DNA of 64,000 bases from Paracidovorax konjaci (GTDB taxonomy: Bacteria; Pseudomonadota; Gammaproteobacteria; Burkholderiales; Burkholderiaceae_C): positions 186,001-250,000 of the forward strand of contig NZ_FOMQ01000004.1 in NCBI RefSeq assembly GCF_900112675.1, written 5' to 3'. Below are positions 8,294 to 19,071 of the stretch, in pieces. The number at the start of each line of letters is the position of its first letter. Position 1 is the first letter of the stretch. The notes beneath the pieces are model-generated. The model saw only the letters and a list, made by a program, of their open reading frames with translations, was not told where the DNA came from and did not search any database. The translations under genes and the position numbers were made by a program.

Positions 8294-9268
8294 TCAGTCT
8301 GCCAGAAACCGGGCGTACCGCGAGAGGTCCACGTTGCCGCCGCTCACCACCACGCCCACGCGGGCGCCGCGCAGGTCCGCGCCGGTGTGCTCGGCGCCCG
8401 CGAAGGCCAGGGCCCCCGTGGGCTCGACGACCATCTTCATGCGCTCCGCGAAGAACCGCAGCGCCTGCACGAGCTGGGCGTCGGCCACGGTGACCACCTC
8501 GTGCACGAGGCGCTGGATGATCGCGAAGGTGAGGGTGCCCGGGGCCTGCGACTGCGCGCCGTCGGCGATGGTGTGCGGCGTGGGAATGTGGACGATGTGC
8601 CCGGCGCGCAGCGATTGCTGCACGTCGTTGCCGGCTTCGGGCTCCACGCCCACCACCTTGCACGAGGGCGCCAGGTGCTCGGCCGCCAGCAGGCATCCCG
8701 ACAGCAGGCCGCCGCCGCCCAGGCAGACGAAGAGGTAGTCCAGCCCGGGCACGTCCTGCAGCAGCTCCAGCGCCACGGTGCCTTGCCCGGCGATCACGTG
8801 CGGATGGTCGAAGGGCGGTACCAGCACCATGCCGCGCTCGGCCGCGAGGCGGCGGCTGATGGCCTCGCGGTCCTCGTTGAAACGGACGTAGGTGACCACC
8901 TGGGCTCCGTACTCGCGCGTGGCGGCCATCTTGGAGGCCGGCGCATCCTCGGGCATGACGATCACGGCCGGCATGTCCAGCAGGCGGGCCGAGAGCGCGA
9001 TGGCCTGCGCATGGTTGCCGGACGAGAACGCCAGCACGCCGCGCTCGCGCTGTGCGGCGTCGAGCTGCACCAGGGTGTTGTAGGCGCCGCGGAACTTGAA
9101 GGCCCCCATGCGCTGGAGGTTCTCGCACTTGAAGAAGAGCTGTGCGCCGAGCCGTTCGTCGGCGGTGCTGGATCGCAGCACCGGCGTGCGGTGGGCGATC
9201 CCCTGGAGGCGATGGGCCGCGCCGAGGACATCGTCGTAGGTGGGCAGGGCCGGGCTGGTCGGTTCCAT
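8294..9268 (-). CDS. PLP-dependent serine/threonine dehydratase-type lyase
   Basis: A 324-residue fold-type II PLP enzyme of the biosynthetic/catabolic threonine dehydratase family, without the C-terminal regulatory ACT-like domain. K58 in GAFKFRGA is the expected PLP lysine. SSGNHAQAIA binds the substrate carboxylate, and LGGGGLLSG is the glycine-rich phosphate cup. The reaction is probably deamination of threonine or serine, or of threo-3-hydroxyaspartate; sequence alone does not separate these. It is transcribed on the minus strand upstream of upp, with a 120-bp gap. Confidence 0.8.
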   Translation of the reverse strand: MEPTSPALPTYDDVLGAAHRLQGIAHRTPVLRSSTADERLGAQLFFKCENLQRMGAFKFRGAYNTLVQLDAAQRERGVLAFSSGNHAQAIALSARLLDMPAVIVMPEDAPASKMAATREYGAQVVTYVRFNEDREAISRRLAAERGMVLVPPFDHPHVIAGQGTVALELLQDVPGLDYLFVCLGGGGLLSGCLLAAEHLAPSCKVVGVEPEAGNDVQQSLRAGHIVHIPTPHTIADGAQSQAPGTLTFAIIQRLVHEVVTVADAQLVQALRFFAERMKMVVEPTGALAFAGAEHTGADLRGARVGVVVSGGNVDLSRYARFLAD

Positions 9269-9390
9269 GGCAGCGTCCTCGCGAAGCGTGTTCGCAAACG
9301 GGGTGGGCGCATCATAGTCCCGGCGGGCCGCGGCCGTGCAGGCGCGGAAAGGGCTCGGCGTGCCGCGCCCTGTGTGCGCCCCGGCGCCGT

Positions 9391-10242
9391 TCAGCCCAGC
9401 TCGCCGAAGCGCTGCACCGGCGCCAGCGGCGGGAAATCCCCCGCGCGCTTCGCGCCCATGGCGCCGACCGCCTCGCCCACATGGCGGTTGCTCCAGATGG
9501 CGCTCTGCAGCCAGCCCATCTGCCGCAGGCTGTCGTCCACGGCATGGTCGCGCGCGTAGTGCACCGCCTGCTTGGTGCCCCAGATGGCGACCGGGGGCTT
9601 GGCGGCGATCTCCCGCGCACAGGCGAGGGCGGCCTCCACCATGGCTTCCGGCGTGGCGAACACCTCGTTCACCAGTCCGCAGGCCAGGGCGCGCGCCGCG
9701 GGCAGGCGGCGGCCGGTGTAGGCAAGCTCCTTGACGATGCCCAGCGGAATCAGCTTGGGCAGGCGCTGCAGCGTGCCGACGTCGGCCACCATGCCGATGT
9801 TGATCTCCTGGATGCAGAAGAACGCGTCCTGCGTGGCGTAGCGGATGCAGGCGGCCGTCACCATGTCCACCGCGCCGCCGATGCAGCCGCCCTGGATCGC
9901 TGCGATCACCGGGATGCGCAGCGATTCGATCCGCGTGAACGTGGCCTGCATGTCGGTCAGCAGGTCGAAGATGGCCGCGCGGCCTTCCGGACTCCGGTCG
10001 TCCATGGCGATGGCGCCGCCGAAGGTCTCCAGCGCCATGCCCGCCGAGAAGTGCCGCCCCGTGCTGCTGATGACCAGTGCCCGCGCGTCGCCCGCGCGGT
10101 GCAGCCGGGCCAGCACGGTGTCCAGCTCGCGCCAGAACGTCGGGTGCATGGTGTTCAGCGCGTCCGGACGGTTCAGCACCAGGTGGGCCACGTGGTCCGA
10201 CAGCGTGAGCGAGAAGCAGGTGAGGGCGGTGGGTTCGGTCAT
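9391..10242 (-). CDS. Enoyl-CoA hydratase/isomerase, ECH1 (dienoyl-CoA isomerase)-like
   Basis: A 283-residue crotonase-fold protein. GRHFSAGMALE and IQGGCIGGAVDM form the oxyanion-hole region. The segment QEINIGMVADVGTLQRLPK closely matches the delta-3,5-delta-2,4-dienoyl-CoA isomerase (ECH1) signature, with Glu and Asp at the catalytic positions. It is therefore more likely a dienoyl-CoA isomerase acting on unsaturated fatty acids than a plain hydratase. The ATG at 10240-10242 opens the first conserved strand (MTEPTALTCFSLTLSDHVAH). The promoter region is shared divergently with the ABC binding protein. Confidence 0.8.
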   Translation of the reverse strand: MTEPTALTCFSLTLSDHVAHLVLNRPDALNTMHPTFWRELDTVLARLHRAGDARALVISSTGRHFSAGMALETFGGAIAMDDRSPEGRAAIFDLLTDMQATFTRIESLRIPVIAAIQGGCIGGAVDMVTAACIRYATQDAFFCIQEINIGMVADVGTLQRLPKLIPLGIVKELAYTGRRLPAARALACGLVNEVFATPEAMVEAALACAREIAAKPPVAIWGTKQAVHYARDHAVDDSLRQMGWLQSAIWSNRHVGEAVGAMGAKRAGDFPPLAPVQRFGELG

Positions 10243-10429
10243 GCGCCGCACTCTAGGCCCCGCGCCGGGGCCGGCGCCGTCACCTGGGCGACGGCGGGTG
10301 CGGGGGTTGTGCGCCGGGGTTTTTGCGTGAGGTGGCGCAGGGGGCGGCCGATATACTTCCCGGCTCCCTGCCCACGGCGACCCGTGGCGCCCGCTCCAGG
10401 GCGCCTCTCGCCCCTCACCCCCCATCCCC

Positions 10430-11200
10430 ATGCACATCTCCCGCCGTTTCTTCGCCTTCGGCCTCGGCCTGGCCGCAGCGCTCTCCGCTCCCCTGGCCGC
10501 GCAGGCACAACAGGGCCGCGAGCTGGTCGTGGCCTCCAGCGCCACCTACGCGCCGTTCGCCTTCGAGAACAAGGACAAGCAGATCGTCGGCTTCGACATC
10601 GACATCATCAACGCCATCGCGAAGAAGCAGGCGCTGAAGATCAAGGTGGTGAACACGCCCTTCAGCGGCATCTTCGCGGCGCTGAACAACGGCGACGTGG
10701 ACCTGGTGATCTCCGGCGTGACCATCAACGACAAGCGCCGCCAGAGCTACGACTTCACCGAGCCGTACTTCGCCGCGCAGCAGCTCATCGCCGTGCCCAA
10801 GGCCAGCACCGTGGCCGCGCTCAAGGACCTCGCGGGCAAGAAGATCGCGGTGGTGAACGCCTCCACGGCCGACGACGTCGCCTCGCGCGAGTTCGGCAAG
10901 ACCAGCCCCAACATCCGCCGCTTCGAGAGCACGCCGCTCATCATCTCCGAGGTGGCCGGCGGCGGCGTCGATGCCGCCATCGGCGACAACGGCGTGATCG
11001 CCTACCGCGTGGCGCAGAACCCCGCGCTGAAGACGGTCGAGGACGCCGGCTTCCCCATCGAAGGCTTCGGCATCGTGGTCAAGAAGGGCGACAAGGCGCT
11101 GCTGGACAAGCTCAACGCCGGCCTGGCGGCGGTGCGCGCCGACGGCTCCTACAACGAGATCTACAGGAAGTGGTTCGGCAAGGAATACAAGCCGCGCTGA
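10430..11200 (+). CDS. Polar amino acid ABC transporter, periplasmic binding protein
   Basis: A 256-residue cluster-3 solute-binding protein. It has an export signal (MHISRRFFAFGLGLAAALSA to AQAQ, about 28 residues) and the family signature GFDIDIINAIAKKQ. NGDVDLVISGVTINDKRRQ and FTEPYFAAQQ follow, as in ArtJ/GlnH-type proteins. It captures an amino acid in the periplasm for the permease encoded next. A clear intrinsic terminator separates the two genes, which would make the binding protein more abundant than the permease. Confidence 0.85.
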   Translation: MHISRRFFAFGLGLAAALSAPLAAQAQQGRELVVASSATYAPFAFENKDKQIVGFDIDIINAIAKKQALKIKVVNTPFSGIFAALNNGDVDLVISGVTINDKRRQSYDFTEPYFAAQQLIAVPKASTVAALKDLAGKKIAVVNASTADDVASREFGKTSPNIRRFESTPLIISEVAGGGVDAAIGDNGVIAYRVAQNPALKTVEDAGFPIEGFGIVVKKGDKALLDKLNAGLAAVRADGSYNEIYRKWFGKEYKPR

Positions 11201-11226
11201 AGCCCGTCGGGGGCACGGCACACCAC

Positions 11227-11247
11227 GGCCGCACTGCGGCCTTTTTT
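11227..11247 (+). terminator. Rho-independent terminator/attenuator between binding protein and permease
   Basis: GGCCGCA-C-TGCGGCC dyad (realistically a 5-bp GGCCG/CGGCC stem with a 5-nt loop) followed directly by six Ts. It lies 27 bp after the binding-protein stop and before the permease start at 11299, so it is likely a partial terminator setting the ratio of the two proteins. Confidence 0.7.
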
Positions 11248-11298
11248 GCGGGCGCCGGCAGGCCGCCGCCGCGCCGCGATACATGAGAGGACGGGGCG

Positions 11299-12066
11299 AT
11301 GGAGCCTGTTGAATGGTTTGGCTGGTTCCGGCCGGACATCCTGGTGGAATACAAGGACCTGTTCGTCCAGGGCGCGTGGATGACGCTCGGGGTGACGGTG
11401 GTGTGCGTGCTGCTGGGCGGCTCGTGGGGCCTGGTGCTGGCCCTGGCGCGGCTGGCGCATGCGCGCCATGCGCCGCTCAGCTGGGTGTGCCGCTTCCTGC
11501 TGCGCTGGCCGGCCACGGTCTACGTGAGCTTTTTCCGCGGCACGCCGCTCTTCGTGCAGATCCTGCTGATGCACTTCGCGGTGATGCCGCTGTTCATCCA
11601 CCCCTCGTCGGGCTGGCTGGTGACCGGGGACTTCGCGCGCACGCTCAAGCAGGAGCACGGTGCGCTGATCTCGGGCATCGTGGCGCTCACGCTCAACTCG
11701 GCCGCGTACATCTCCGAGGTGTTCCGCGCGGGCATCCAGTCGATCGCGCGCGGGCAGTCGGATGCCGGGCGCTCGCTGGGCTTCACGCCCGGGCAGGTGA
11801 TGCGCTACGTGGTGCTGCCGCAGGCCTTCCGCCGCATGCTGCCGCCGCTGGGCAACAACGCCATCGCGTTGCTGAAGGACACCTCGCTGATCTCGGCCAT
11901 CGGGCTGGCCGAGATGGCCTATGCCGCGCGCACCGTGGCCGGTGCCTACGCGCGCTACTGGGAGCCGTACCTCGCGATCGCGCTGGCCTACTGGGTCATG
12001 ACGCTGGCCCTCACAGGGGCGCTGCGCCGGCTGGAGAACCACCTCGCGCGCAGCGACCGGGTCTGA
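11299..12066 (+). CDS. Polar amino acid ABC transporter permease (HisM/GlnP type)
   Basis: A 255-residue inner-membrane permease with about five membrane segments. The EAA loop, which contacts the ATPase, reads RSLGFTPGQVMRYVVLPQAF, and NNAIALLKDTSLISAIG is typical of the His/Glu/Gln permease family. An AGAGGACGGGG element precedes the ATG. No ATPase gene follows; the next gene is a GST on the opposite strand, so the ABC subunit must be supplied from elsewhere. Confidence 0.85.
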   Translation: MEPVEWFGWFRPDILVEYKDLFVQGAWMTLGVTVVCVLLGGSWGLVLALARLAHARHAPLSWVCRFLLRWPATVYVSFFRGTPLFVQILLMHFAVMPLFIHPSSGWLVTGDFARTLKQEHGALISGIVALTLNSAAYISEVFRAGIQSIARGQSDAGRSLGFTPGQVMRYVVLPQAFRRMLPPLGNNAIALLKDTSLISAIGLAEMAYAARTVAGAYARYWEPYLAIALAYWVMTLALTGALRRLENHLARSDRV

Positions 12067-12099
12067 GGCGCGCGCCGGGCGGCCGCGCCGCGCGCCCGG

Positions 12100-12801
12100 T
12101 CAGCGGCGCACGGTGCGGGCGTCCTGCCCGAAGAGGATCTTCTTCGCGTCCTCGTCCATGGTGGGCGCGGTGTTGATGCGCTGCGCCACGTCGTAGGCCC
12201 GCACCGTGGCCGGGCGCGCGCGGATGCGCTCGAACCACTGCGCGAGGTGCGGGAAGTCGGCCAGGTCCTGCCGCTGGCGCTCGTGCGGCACGATCCAGGG
12301 GTAGCTCGCCATGTCGGCGATCGAGTAGCTGCCCGCGATGTATTCGCGCCCGTCGGCCAGGTGCTTGTCGAGCACGCCGTAGAGCCGGCCGGTTTCCTTC
12401 ACGTAGCGGTCGATGGCGTAGGGCACCGGCTCGGGCGCGTACTGCGTGAAATGGTGGTTCTGCCCGGCCATGGGCCCCAGTCCGCCCATCTGCCAGAACA
12501 GCCACTGCAGCGCCTCGGCACGCCCGCGCAGGTCCTGCGGGATGAACTGGCCGGTCTTGTCGGCCAGGTAGAGCAGGATCGCGCCCGATTCGAACACCGG
12601 CACGGGGGCGCCGCCGTCCGCGGGCGCGTGGTCCACGATGGCCGGGATGCGGTTGTTGGGCGCGATGCGCAGGAACTCGGGCGCGAACTGCTCGCCGCGG
12701 CCGATGTTCACCGGCAGCACGCGGTAGGGCAGGCCGGCCTCCTCCAGGAACATCGTGACCTTGTGGCCGTTGGGCGTCGTCCAGTAGTGCAGGTCGATCA
12801 T
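12100..12801 (-). CDS. yfcG: Glutathione S-transferase, YfcG type (disulfide reductase)
   Basis: A 233-residue GST. The N-terminal thioredoxin-like domain (MIDLHYWTTPNGHKVTMFLE) shows the TPNGHK motif typical of YfcG/Nu-class enzymes, followed by APNNRIPAIVDH and FESGAILLYLA for glutathione binding. LQWLFWQMGGLGPMAGQNHHF in the helical domain is also highly characteristic of YfcG. Nu-class enzymes use glutathione to reduce disulfides and peroxides rather than classic conjugation. Copy B of the intergenic repeat starts 16 bp upstream of its start codon. Confidence 0.88.
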   Translation of the reverse strand: MIDLHYWTTPNGHKVTMFLEEAGLPYRVLPVNIGRGEQFAPEFLRIAPNNRIPAIVDHAPADGGAPVPVFESGAILLYLADKTGQFIPQDLRGRAEALQWLFWQMGGLGPMAGQNHHFTQYAPEPVPYAIDRYVKETGRLYGVLDKHLADGREYIAGSYSIADMASYPWIVPHERQRQDLADFPHLAQWFERIRARPATVRAYDVAQRINTAPTMDEDAKKILFGQDARTVRR

Positions 12802-12816
12802 GGCAATTCCTGTTTT

Positions 12817-12866
12817 GCTATCAAAATATGAGCAAACTATTGAATGGATACGGCGGCATGGAGGGG
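12817..12866. repeat. Interspersed intergenic repeat, copy B
   Basis: Starts GCTATCAAAATATGAGC (degenerate dyad), followed by AAACTATTGAATGG, ATACGGCGGCATGG and AGGGG. Bases 12832-12861 are identical to copy A. It is located between the stop of the HerA/YjgR-type ATPase and the start of the GST gene, the same placement relative to minus-strand genes as copies A and C. Confidence 0.8.
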
Positions 12867-12913
12867 TTTTCGTTCAAAACCGGGGTGCCGGGGGTGCCAG
12901 GGCCGGCGTGGCG

Positions 12914-14446
<1,533 letters not shown>

Positions 14447-14521
14447 GGCGGGTGGGGAGTCAAAAGTAAAATCACGTTCAGTCGGTAGATTAATCCATAG
14501 ACACAACAGCAAGGATTCCCT

Positions 14522-15241
14522 GTGGCAGGACACAGCAAATGGGCCAATATCCAGCACCGCAAGGGGCGCCAGGATGAGAAGCGCGGCAAGATCTGGACCC
14601 GGATCATTCGCGAGATCACCGTGGCCGCCCGCGCCGGCGGCGGCGACATCTCCGCCAACCCGCGCCTGCGGCTGGCGATCGACAAGGCCAAGGCGGCCAA
14701 CATGCCCGCCGACCGCATCAAATACAACATCGACAAGGCCACCGGTAATGCCGAGGGCGTGAACTACGAGGAAATCCGCTACGAGGGCTACGGCATCGGC
14801 GGCGCCGCGATCATCGTGGACACCATGACCGACAACCGCGTGCGCACCGTGGCCGAGGTGCGCCACGCCTTCAGCAAGTACGGCGGCAACATGGGCACCG
14901 AAGGCTCGGTGGCCTTCCAGTTCAAGCATTGCGGCCAGTTCATCTTCGCTCCGGGCACGGACGAGGACAAGGTGATGGAAGTGGCGCTGGAAGCCGGCGC
15001 CGAGGACGTCGTGACGGGCGACGACGGCGCCATCGAGGTGCTGACCGCCTACGGAGACTTCGAGGCCGTGAAGAACGCCCTCGAAGCCGCGGGCCTGGTG
15101 CCCGACGCCGCCGATGTCACCATGCGCCCCGACGTGACCATCGACCTGGCCGGCGAGGACGCCGAACGCATGCAGAAACTCCTGGACGTGATCGAAGACC
15201 TCGACGACGTGCAGGAGGTCTATCACAACGCCGCGCTCTGA
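14522..15241 (+). CDS. YebC/PmpR family protein (translation/transcription factor)
   Basis: A 239-residue YebC protein. The GTG start is followed by the invariant [18 protein letters not shown]. The middle has [13 protein letters not shown] and [14 protein letters not shown], and the C-terminus [11 protein letters not shown]. Family members act as regulators and, as recently shown for YebC, help ribosomes on proline-rich stretches. It is divergent from the HerA-type ATPase with about 75 bp between the starts. purD follows 26 bp after the stop, so the YebC-purD-hemF run is likely co-transcribed. Confidence 0.93.
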   Translation: MAGHSKWANIQHRKGRQDEKRGKIWTRIIREITVAARAGGGDISANPRLRLAIDKAKAANMPADRIKYNIDKATGNAEGVNYEEIRYEGYGIGGAAIIVDTMTDNRVRTVAEVRHAFSKYGGNMGTEGSVAFQFKHCGQFIFAPGTDEDKVMEVALEAGAEDVVTGDDGAIEVLTAYGDFEAVKNALEAAGLVPDAADVTMRPDVTIDLAGEDAERMQKLLDVIEDLDDVQEVYHNAAL

Positions 15242-15267
15242 AGCACGAGCCAGCACCCGGATACCCC

Positions 15268-16548
15268 ATGAAAGTTCTTGTCATCGGAGGCGGCGGCCGT
15301 GAACACGCAATGGCCTGGAAGCTCTCGCAGTCTCCCAAGGTCACGAAGGTCTACGTCGCACCCGGCAACGGCGGCACGGCCCTCAACACCAAGCTCGAAA
15401 ACGTTCCCGTGACCGACGTGCGCGCGCTGCGCACCTGGGCCCAGGAGCAGAAGATCCAGCTCACCGTGGTCGGCCCCGAGGCGCCCCTGGCCGCGGGCGT
15501 GGTGGACGAATTCCGCGCGCACGGCCTGCGCATCTTCGGCCCCACCAAGGCGGCCGCCCAGCTCGAAAGCTCCAAGGCCTTCTCCAAGGCCTTCATGCGC
15601 CGCCACGGCATTCCCACGGCCGACTACGACACCTTCACCGACCCGGCGGCGGCCCATGCCTTCATCGACCGCCTGGGCGCGCCCATCGTGGTCAAGGCCG
15701 ACGGCCTCGCCGCCGGCAAGGGCGTGGTGGTGGCCATGACCGCCCAGGAAGCCCACGACGCGGTGGACTTCATGCTCGTGGACAACAAGTACGGCGTGAG
15801 CCACAACGAGGGCGGTGCGCGCGTGGTGATCGAGCAGTTCCTCGAGGGCGAGGAGGCGAGCTTCATCGTGCTGTGCGACGGCAAGAACGTCGCCGCGCTG
15901 GCCACCAGCCAGGACCACAAGCGCCTGAAGGACGGCGACCAGGGGCCCAACACCGGCGGCATGGGCGCGTATTCGCCCGCGCCCGTGGTTACGGCCGACG
16001 TGCATGCGCGCGCCATGCGCGAGATCATCCTGCCCACCATCCGCGGCATGGAAAAGGACGGCATCCCGTACACGGGCTTCCTGTACGCCGGCCTGATGAT
16101 CGACGCCAAGGGCCATCCCAAGACGCTCGAATTCAACTGCCGCATGGGCGACCCCGAGACCCAGCCCATCCTCATGCGCCTCAAGAGCGATCTGGTGGAC
16201 GTGCTGGGCGCGGCGGTGGACGGCAAGCTCGACCAGGTCGAGCTGCAGTGGGACCGCCGCACGGCGCTGGGCGTCGTCATGGCGGCCCACGGCTACCCCG
16301 AGAGCCCGCGCAAGGGCGACGCCATCACCGGCCTGCCGGCGGATGCCGACGACGCCGTGGTGTTCCATGCCGGCACCGAACTCCAGGACGGCGTGGTCAC
16401 CACCAACGGCGGCCGCGTGCTGTGCGTGACCGTGCTGGCCGACAGCGTGAAGCAGGCCCAGCAGCGGGTGTACGACGTCGCGCGCGGTGTCCACTTCGAT
16501 GGGGCGCAGTACCGGCGCGACATCGGCCACCGGGCGGTGAAGGGCTGA
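15268..16548 (+). CDS. purD: Phosphoribosylamine-glycine ligase
   Basis: A 426-residue ATP-grasp enzyme of de novo purine synthesis: 5-phosphoribosylamine + glycine + ATP to GAR. It opens with [19 protein letters not shown]. The ATP-grasp core contains [16 protein letters not shown] and the metal-binding motif [15 protein letters not shown]. The stop TGA shares its last base with the hemF ATG (TGATG), implying translational coupling. Length is normal. Confidence 0.96.
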   Translation: MKVLVIGGGGREHAMAWKLSQSPKVTKVYVAPGNGGTALNTKLENVPVTDVRALRTWAQEQKIQLTVVGPEAPLAAGVVDEFRAHGLRIFGPTKAAAQLESSKAFSKAFMRRHGIPTADYDTFTDPAAAHAFIDRLGAPIVVKADGLAAGKGVVVAMTAQEAHDAVDFMLVDNKYGVSHNEGGARVVIEQFLEGEEASFIVLCDGKNVAALATSQDHKRLKDGDQGPNTGGMGAYSPAPVVTADVHARAMREIILPTIRGMEKDGIPYTGFLYAGLMIDAKGHPKTLEFNCRMGDPETQPILMRLKSDLVDVLGAAVDGKLDQVELQWDRRTALGVVMAAHGYPESPRKGDAITGLPADADDAVVFHAGTELQDGVVTTNGGRVLCVTVLADSVKQAQQRVYDVARGVHFDGAQYRRDIGHRAVKG

Positions 16549-17516
16549 TGGCGACGGCCACCGGACCGGGCCGCCCTGCGGGCTCCCTGCAGTCGGCCGA
16601 CGTGAGCGAGCGCGTGCGCGCCTACCTCGTCGACCTGCAGTCGCGCATCACCGGCGCCATCGAAAACGTGGAGGGGCAGGGCGGGGCGCGGTTCCTCACG
16701 GACCAGTGGAGCAAGGCCCCGGGCGAGCCACTGCAGGGCGACGGCATCACGCGCATCCTCGAAGGCGGGCGCGTCTTCGAGCGCGCGGGCTGCGGTTTCT
16801 CGCATGTGCGCAGCGCATCGCTGCCGCCCTCGGCCACGCAGCACCGGCCCGAACTCGCCGGCGCCCCGTTCGAGGCCATGGGCGTGTCGCTCGTGTTCCA
16901 CCCGCTGAACCCGTATGTGCCCACGGTGCACATGAACGTGCGCATGATCTCCGCGGCGCACGAGGGCCAGCCCCCGGTCTGTTGGTTCGGCGGTGGCATG
17001 GACCTCACGCCCTACTACGGCTTCGAGGAAGACGCGGTGCATTTCCACCGCAACTGCCGCGATGCGCTGTATCCGTTCGGGGAAGGGCTCTACCTGCGCT
17101 TCAAGCGCTGGTGCGACGAGTATTTCTACCTCAAGCACCGCGACGAGCAGCGCGGCATCGGCGGGATCTTCTTCGACGATTTCTCCGAGCTGGGCTTCGA
17201 CCGCAGCTTCGCGCTGCTGCAATCGGTGGGCGACTCGTTCCTGGGCGCCTACCTGCCCATCGTGCAGCGCCGCCAGGGGATCTACTTCGGCGACCGCGAG
17301 CGCTCCTTCCAGTGCTACCGGCGCGGGCGCTATGTCGAGTTCAACCTCGTCTGGGACCGCGGTACGCACTTCGGGCTGCAGTCCGGCGGGCGCACGGAAT
17401 CCATCCTGCTGTCGATGCCGCCGCTGGCCGGCTGGGCCTACCAGCGGCAGGACCCGCCCGGCTCCCCCGAGGCCGAACTCACGCGGCGTTTTCTGGTGCG
17501 CCGGGACTGGCTGTGA
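16548..17516 (+). CDS. hemF: Oxygen-dependent coproporphyrinogen III oxidase
   Basis: A 322-residue enzyme converting coproporphyrinogen III to protoporphyrinogen IX with O2 (heme synthesis, cytoplasm). Strong family motifs are [32 protein letters not shown] and [18 protein letters not shown]. The ATG overlaps the purD stop. In many Burkholderiales nadD follows hemF; here the next gene is rsfS, with a ~190-bp gap holding a diverged repeat. Confidence 0.95.
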   Translation: MATATGPGRPAGSLQSADVSERVRAYLVDLQSRITGAIENVEGQGGARFLTDQWSKAPGEPLQGDGITRILEGGRVFERAGCGFSHVRSASLPPSATQHRPELAGAPFEAMGVSLVFHPLNPYVPTVHMNVRMISAAHEGQPPVCWFGGGMDLTPYYGFEEDAVHFHRNCRDALYPFGEGLYLRFKRWCDEYFYLKHRDEQRGIGGIFFDDFSELGFDRSFALLQSVGDSFLGAYLPIVQRRQGIYFGDRERSFQCYRRGRYVEFNLVWDRGTHFGLQSGGRTESILLSMPPLAGWAYQRQDPPGSPEAELTRRFLVRRDWL

Positions 17517-17546
17517 CCCGGCCCCCACGGTGGTCCCGGGCCCGAA

Positions 17547-17616
17547 AGCTATAATTTCAATAGCTGCCCACGTCCGTTCCACGCCGGCATGGGGCCTAAA
17601 ACACCATCAAAACAAG
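17547..17616. repeat. Diverged intergenic repeat (copy D), AGCTAT/ATAGCT dyad
   Basis: AGCTAT-(7 nt)-ATAGCT dyad at 17547-17565, followed ~22 nt later by GCCGGCATGGGGCC and then AACACCATCAAAA. The dyad plus a (G/C)CGGCATGG box resembles the interspersed repeat of copies A-C, but the intervening sequence is different. It lies between hemF and rsfS. Confidence 0.45.
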
Positions 17617-17710
17617 CCGCTCGGCCTTCCCCGGGCCCCGCGGCGCTCCATTGGCTCCCGCGCGGGTTGCGCGCTATATTGCCTTTCACCCCTATTCCAT
17701 CCATCTCCTG

Positions 17711-18556
17711 ATGACCACCTCCACCCGTTCGGAATCCGCTGCCAAGAAAGACGTCACCAAACTCCAGCGCGCCATCGTCGATGGCCTGGAGGACGTGAAG
17801 GCGCAAGACATCCAGGTGTTCGACACCGAGAAGCTGTCGCCGCTCTTCGAGCGGGTCATCGTGGCGTCGGGCACGTCCAACCGGCAGACCAAGGCCCTGG
17901 CCGCCAGCGTGCGCGATGCGGTGCGCGAAGCCGGCTTCCCGAAGCCGCGCACCGAGGGCGAGGACAACGGCGAGTGGATCATCGTCGACTGCGGTGCCGC
18001 CGTGGCCCACATCATGCAGCCCGCCATCCGCCAGTACTACCGCCTGGAGGAAATCTGGGGCGAGACGCCCGTGCGCCTCAAGCTGGGCGCGCCCAAGCCC
18101 CGGATCGCCGAGGCCGAAGGGTCCGAACCCGCTAAGAAGAAGGCCGCTCCGCGCAGGAAGGCTGCCGAAGCCGCGCCGGAAGTGCCGGCCCGCAAGCCGG
18201 GCCGGGCCAAGGCCGCCGCGGCGCCTGCCAAGAAGGCCGCCGCACCCGCGAAGGGCGCAGCTGCAAAGAGCGCAGCAGCCAAGGGCGCACCGGCCCGCAA
18301 GGCTGCGGCTCCCGTGAAGGCTGCGGCTGCGAAGACGGCAGCCGGCAAGACGGCTGCAGCCAAGACCGCGGCCAAGTCCCCTGCCGCGAAGACCACGCCC
18401 AAGATCAAGACCCTCGTCGTCAAGCCCGCGGCCAAGAAGGTAGCGGCCAAGAAGCCGGCGGCAACCCGCGCACCGGCCAAGGCGGCACCCGCCCAGGCCG
18501 CCGCGGCGCGCAAGCCCGCGGCCAAGAAGGCCCCGGCACGCAAGAAGGCCCCATGA
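17711..18556 (+). CDS. rsfS: Ribosomal silencing factor RsfS with long Lys/Ala/Pro-rich tail
   Basis: A 281-residue protein. Residues about 15-125 are a complete RsfS/Iojap domain (LQRAIVDGLEDVKAQDIQVF, IVASGTSNRQTKALAASV, WIIVDCGAAVAHIM). It binds ribosomal protein uL14 and blocks subunit joining in starvation. From about residue 135 the protein becomes a histone-H1/AlgP-like tail of repeated AAK/PAKKA/KAA units, some 145 residues with more than 30 lysines. The ATG is chosen over an in-frame TTG 60 bp upstream. rlmH follows at 47 bp. Confidence 0.9.
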   Translation: MTTSTRSESAAKKDVTKLQRAIVDGLEDVKAQDIQVFDTEKLSPLFERVIVASGTSNRQTKALAASVRDAVREAGFPKPRTEGEDNGEWIIVDCGAAVAHIMQPAIRQYYRLEEIWGETPVRLKLGAPKPRIAEAEGSEPAKKKAAPRRKAAEAAPEVPARKPGRAKAAAAPAKKAAAPAKGAAAKSAAAKGAPARKAAAPVKAAAAKTAAGKTAAAKTAAKSPAAKTTPKIKTLVVKPAAKKVAAKKPAATRAPAKAAPAQAAAARKPAAKKAPARKKAP

Positions 18557-18603
18557 GCTGCGGCATGCCTGCCCCCGGGGCGGGCCGGCGGCGGGGCTGA
18601 GCG

Positions 18604-19071
18604 ATGAGGCTTCTCATCGTGGCGGTGGGCCAGCGCGTGCCCGACTGGGCGCAGACGGCCTATGACGACTATGCCAAGCGGTTCCCGCCCGAACTCAAGG
18701 TGGAGCTCAAGACCGTCAAGACGGAACCGCGTGGCTCCAAGACGCTGGAGTCGATCTACGCCGCCGAGCGCGAACGCATCGAGGGCGCCATCGCCCGTGG
18801 CATGCGGGTGGTCGTGCTCGACGAGCGCGGCACGCCCCTCACCACCAAGGCGCTGGCCGGCCGGCTGCAGGGCTGGCAACTGGAGGGTGATGACGTCGCG
18901 CTCGTCATCGGCGGCCCCGACGGCCTGGACCCCGCCTTCCGGCAGTCGGCCCACGAGCGCATCCGGCTATCCGACCTCACTCTTCCGCACGCGATGGTGC
19001 GTGTGCTGCTGATCGAGCAACTCTACCGCGCCTGGTCCGTGAACGCGGGGCACCCGTACCACCGCGAATAG
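18604..19071 (+). CDS. rlmH: 23S rRNA (pseudouridine1915-N3)-methyltransferase
   Basis: A 155-residue SPOUT methyltransferase that methylates pseudouridine 1915 of 23S r[23 protein letters not shown] opens it. The SAM-binding knot carries [18 protein letters not shown] and VIGGPDGLD, and the conserved end [16 protein letters not shown] is complete. Its last 95 bp overlap the 3' end of a convergent GNAT gene on the opposite strand. Confidence 0.95.
   Translation: MRLLIVAVGQRVPDWAQTAYDDYAKRFPPELKVELKTVKTEPRGSKTLESIYAAERERIEGAIARGMRVVVLDERGTPLTTKALAGRLQGWQLEGDDVALVIGGPDGLDPAFRQSAHERIRLSDLTLPHAMVRVLLIEQLYRAWSVNAGHPYHRE

Noticed and set aside
9142-11286. ~714-codon plus-strand frame across three minus-strand/plus-strand genes
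   Set aside because: Composed of R/G/A-rich sequence antisense or out of frame to the dehydratase, the crotonase and the binding protein.
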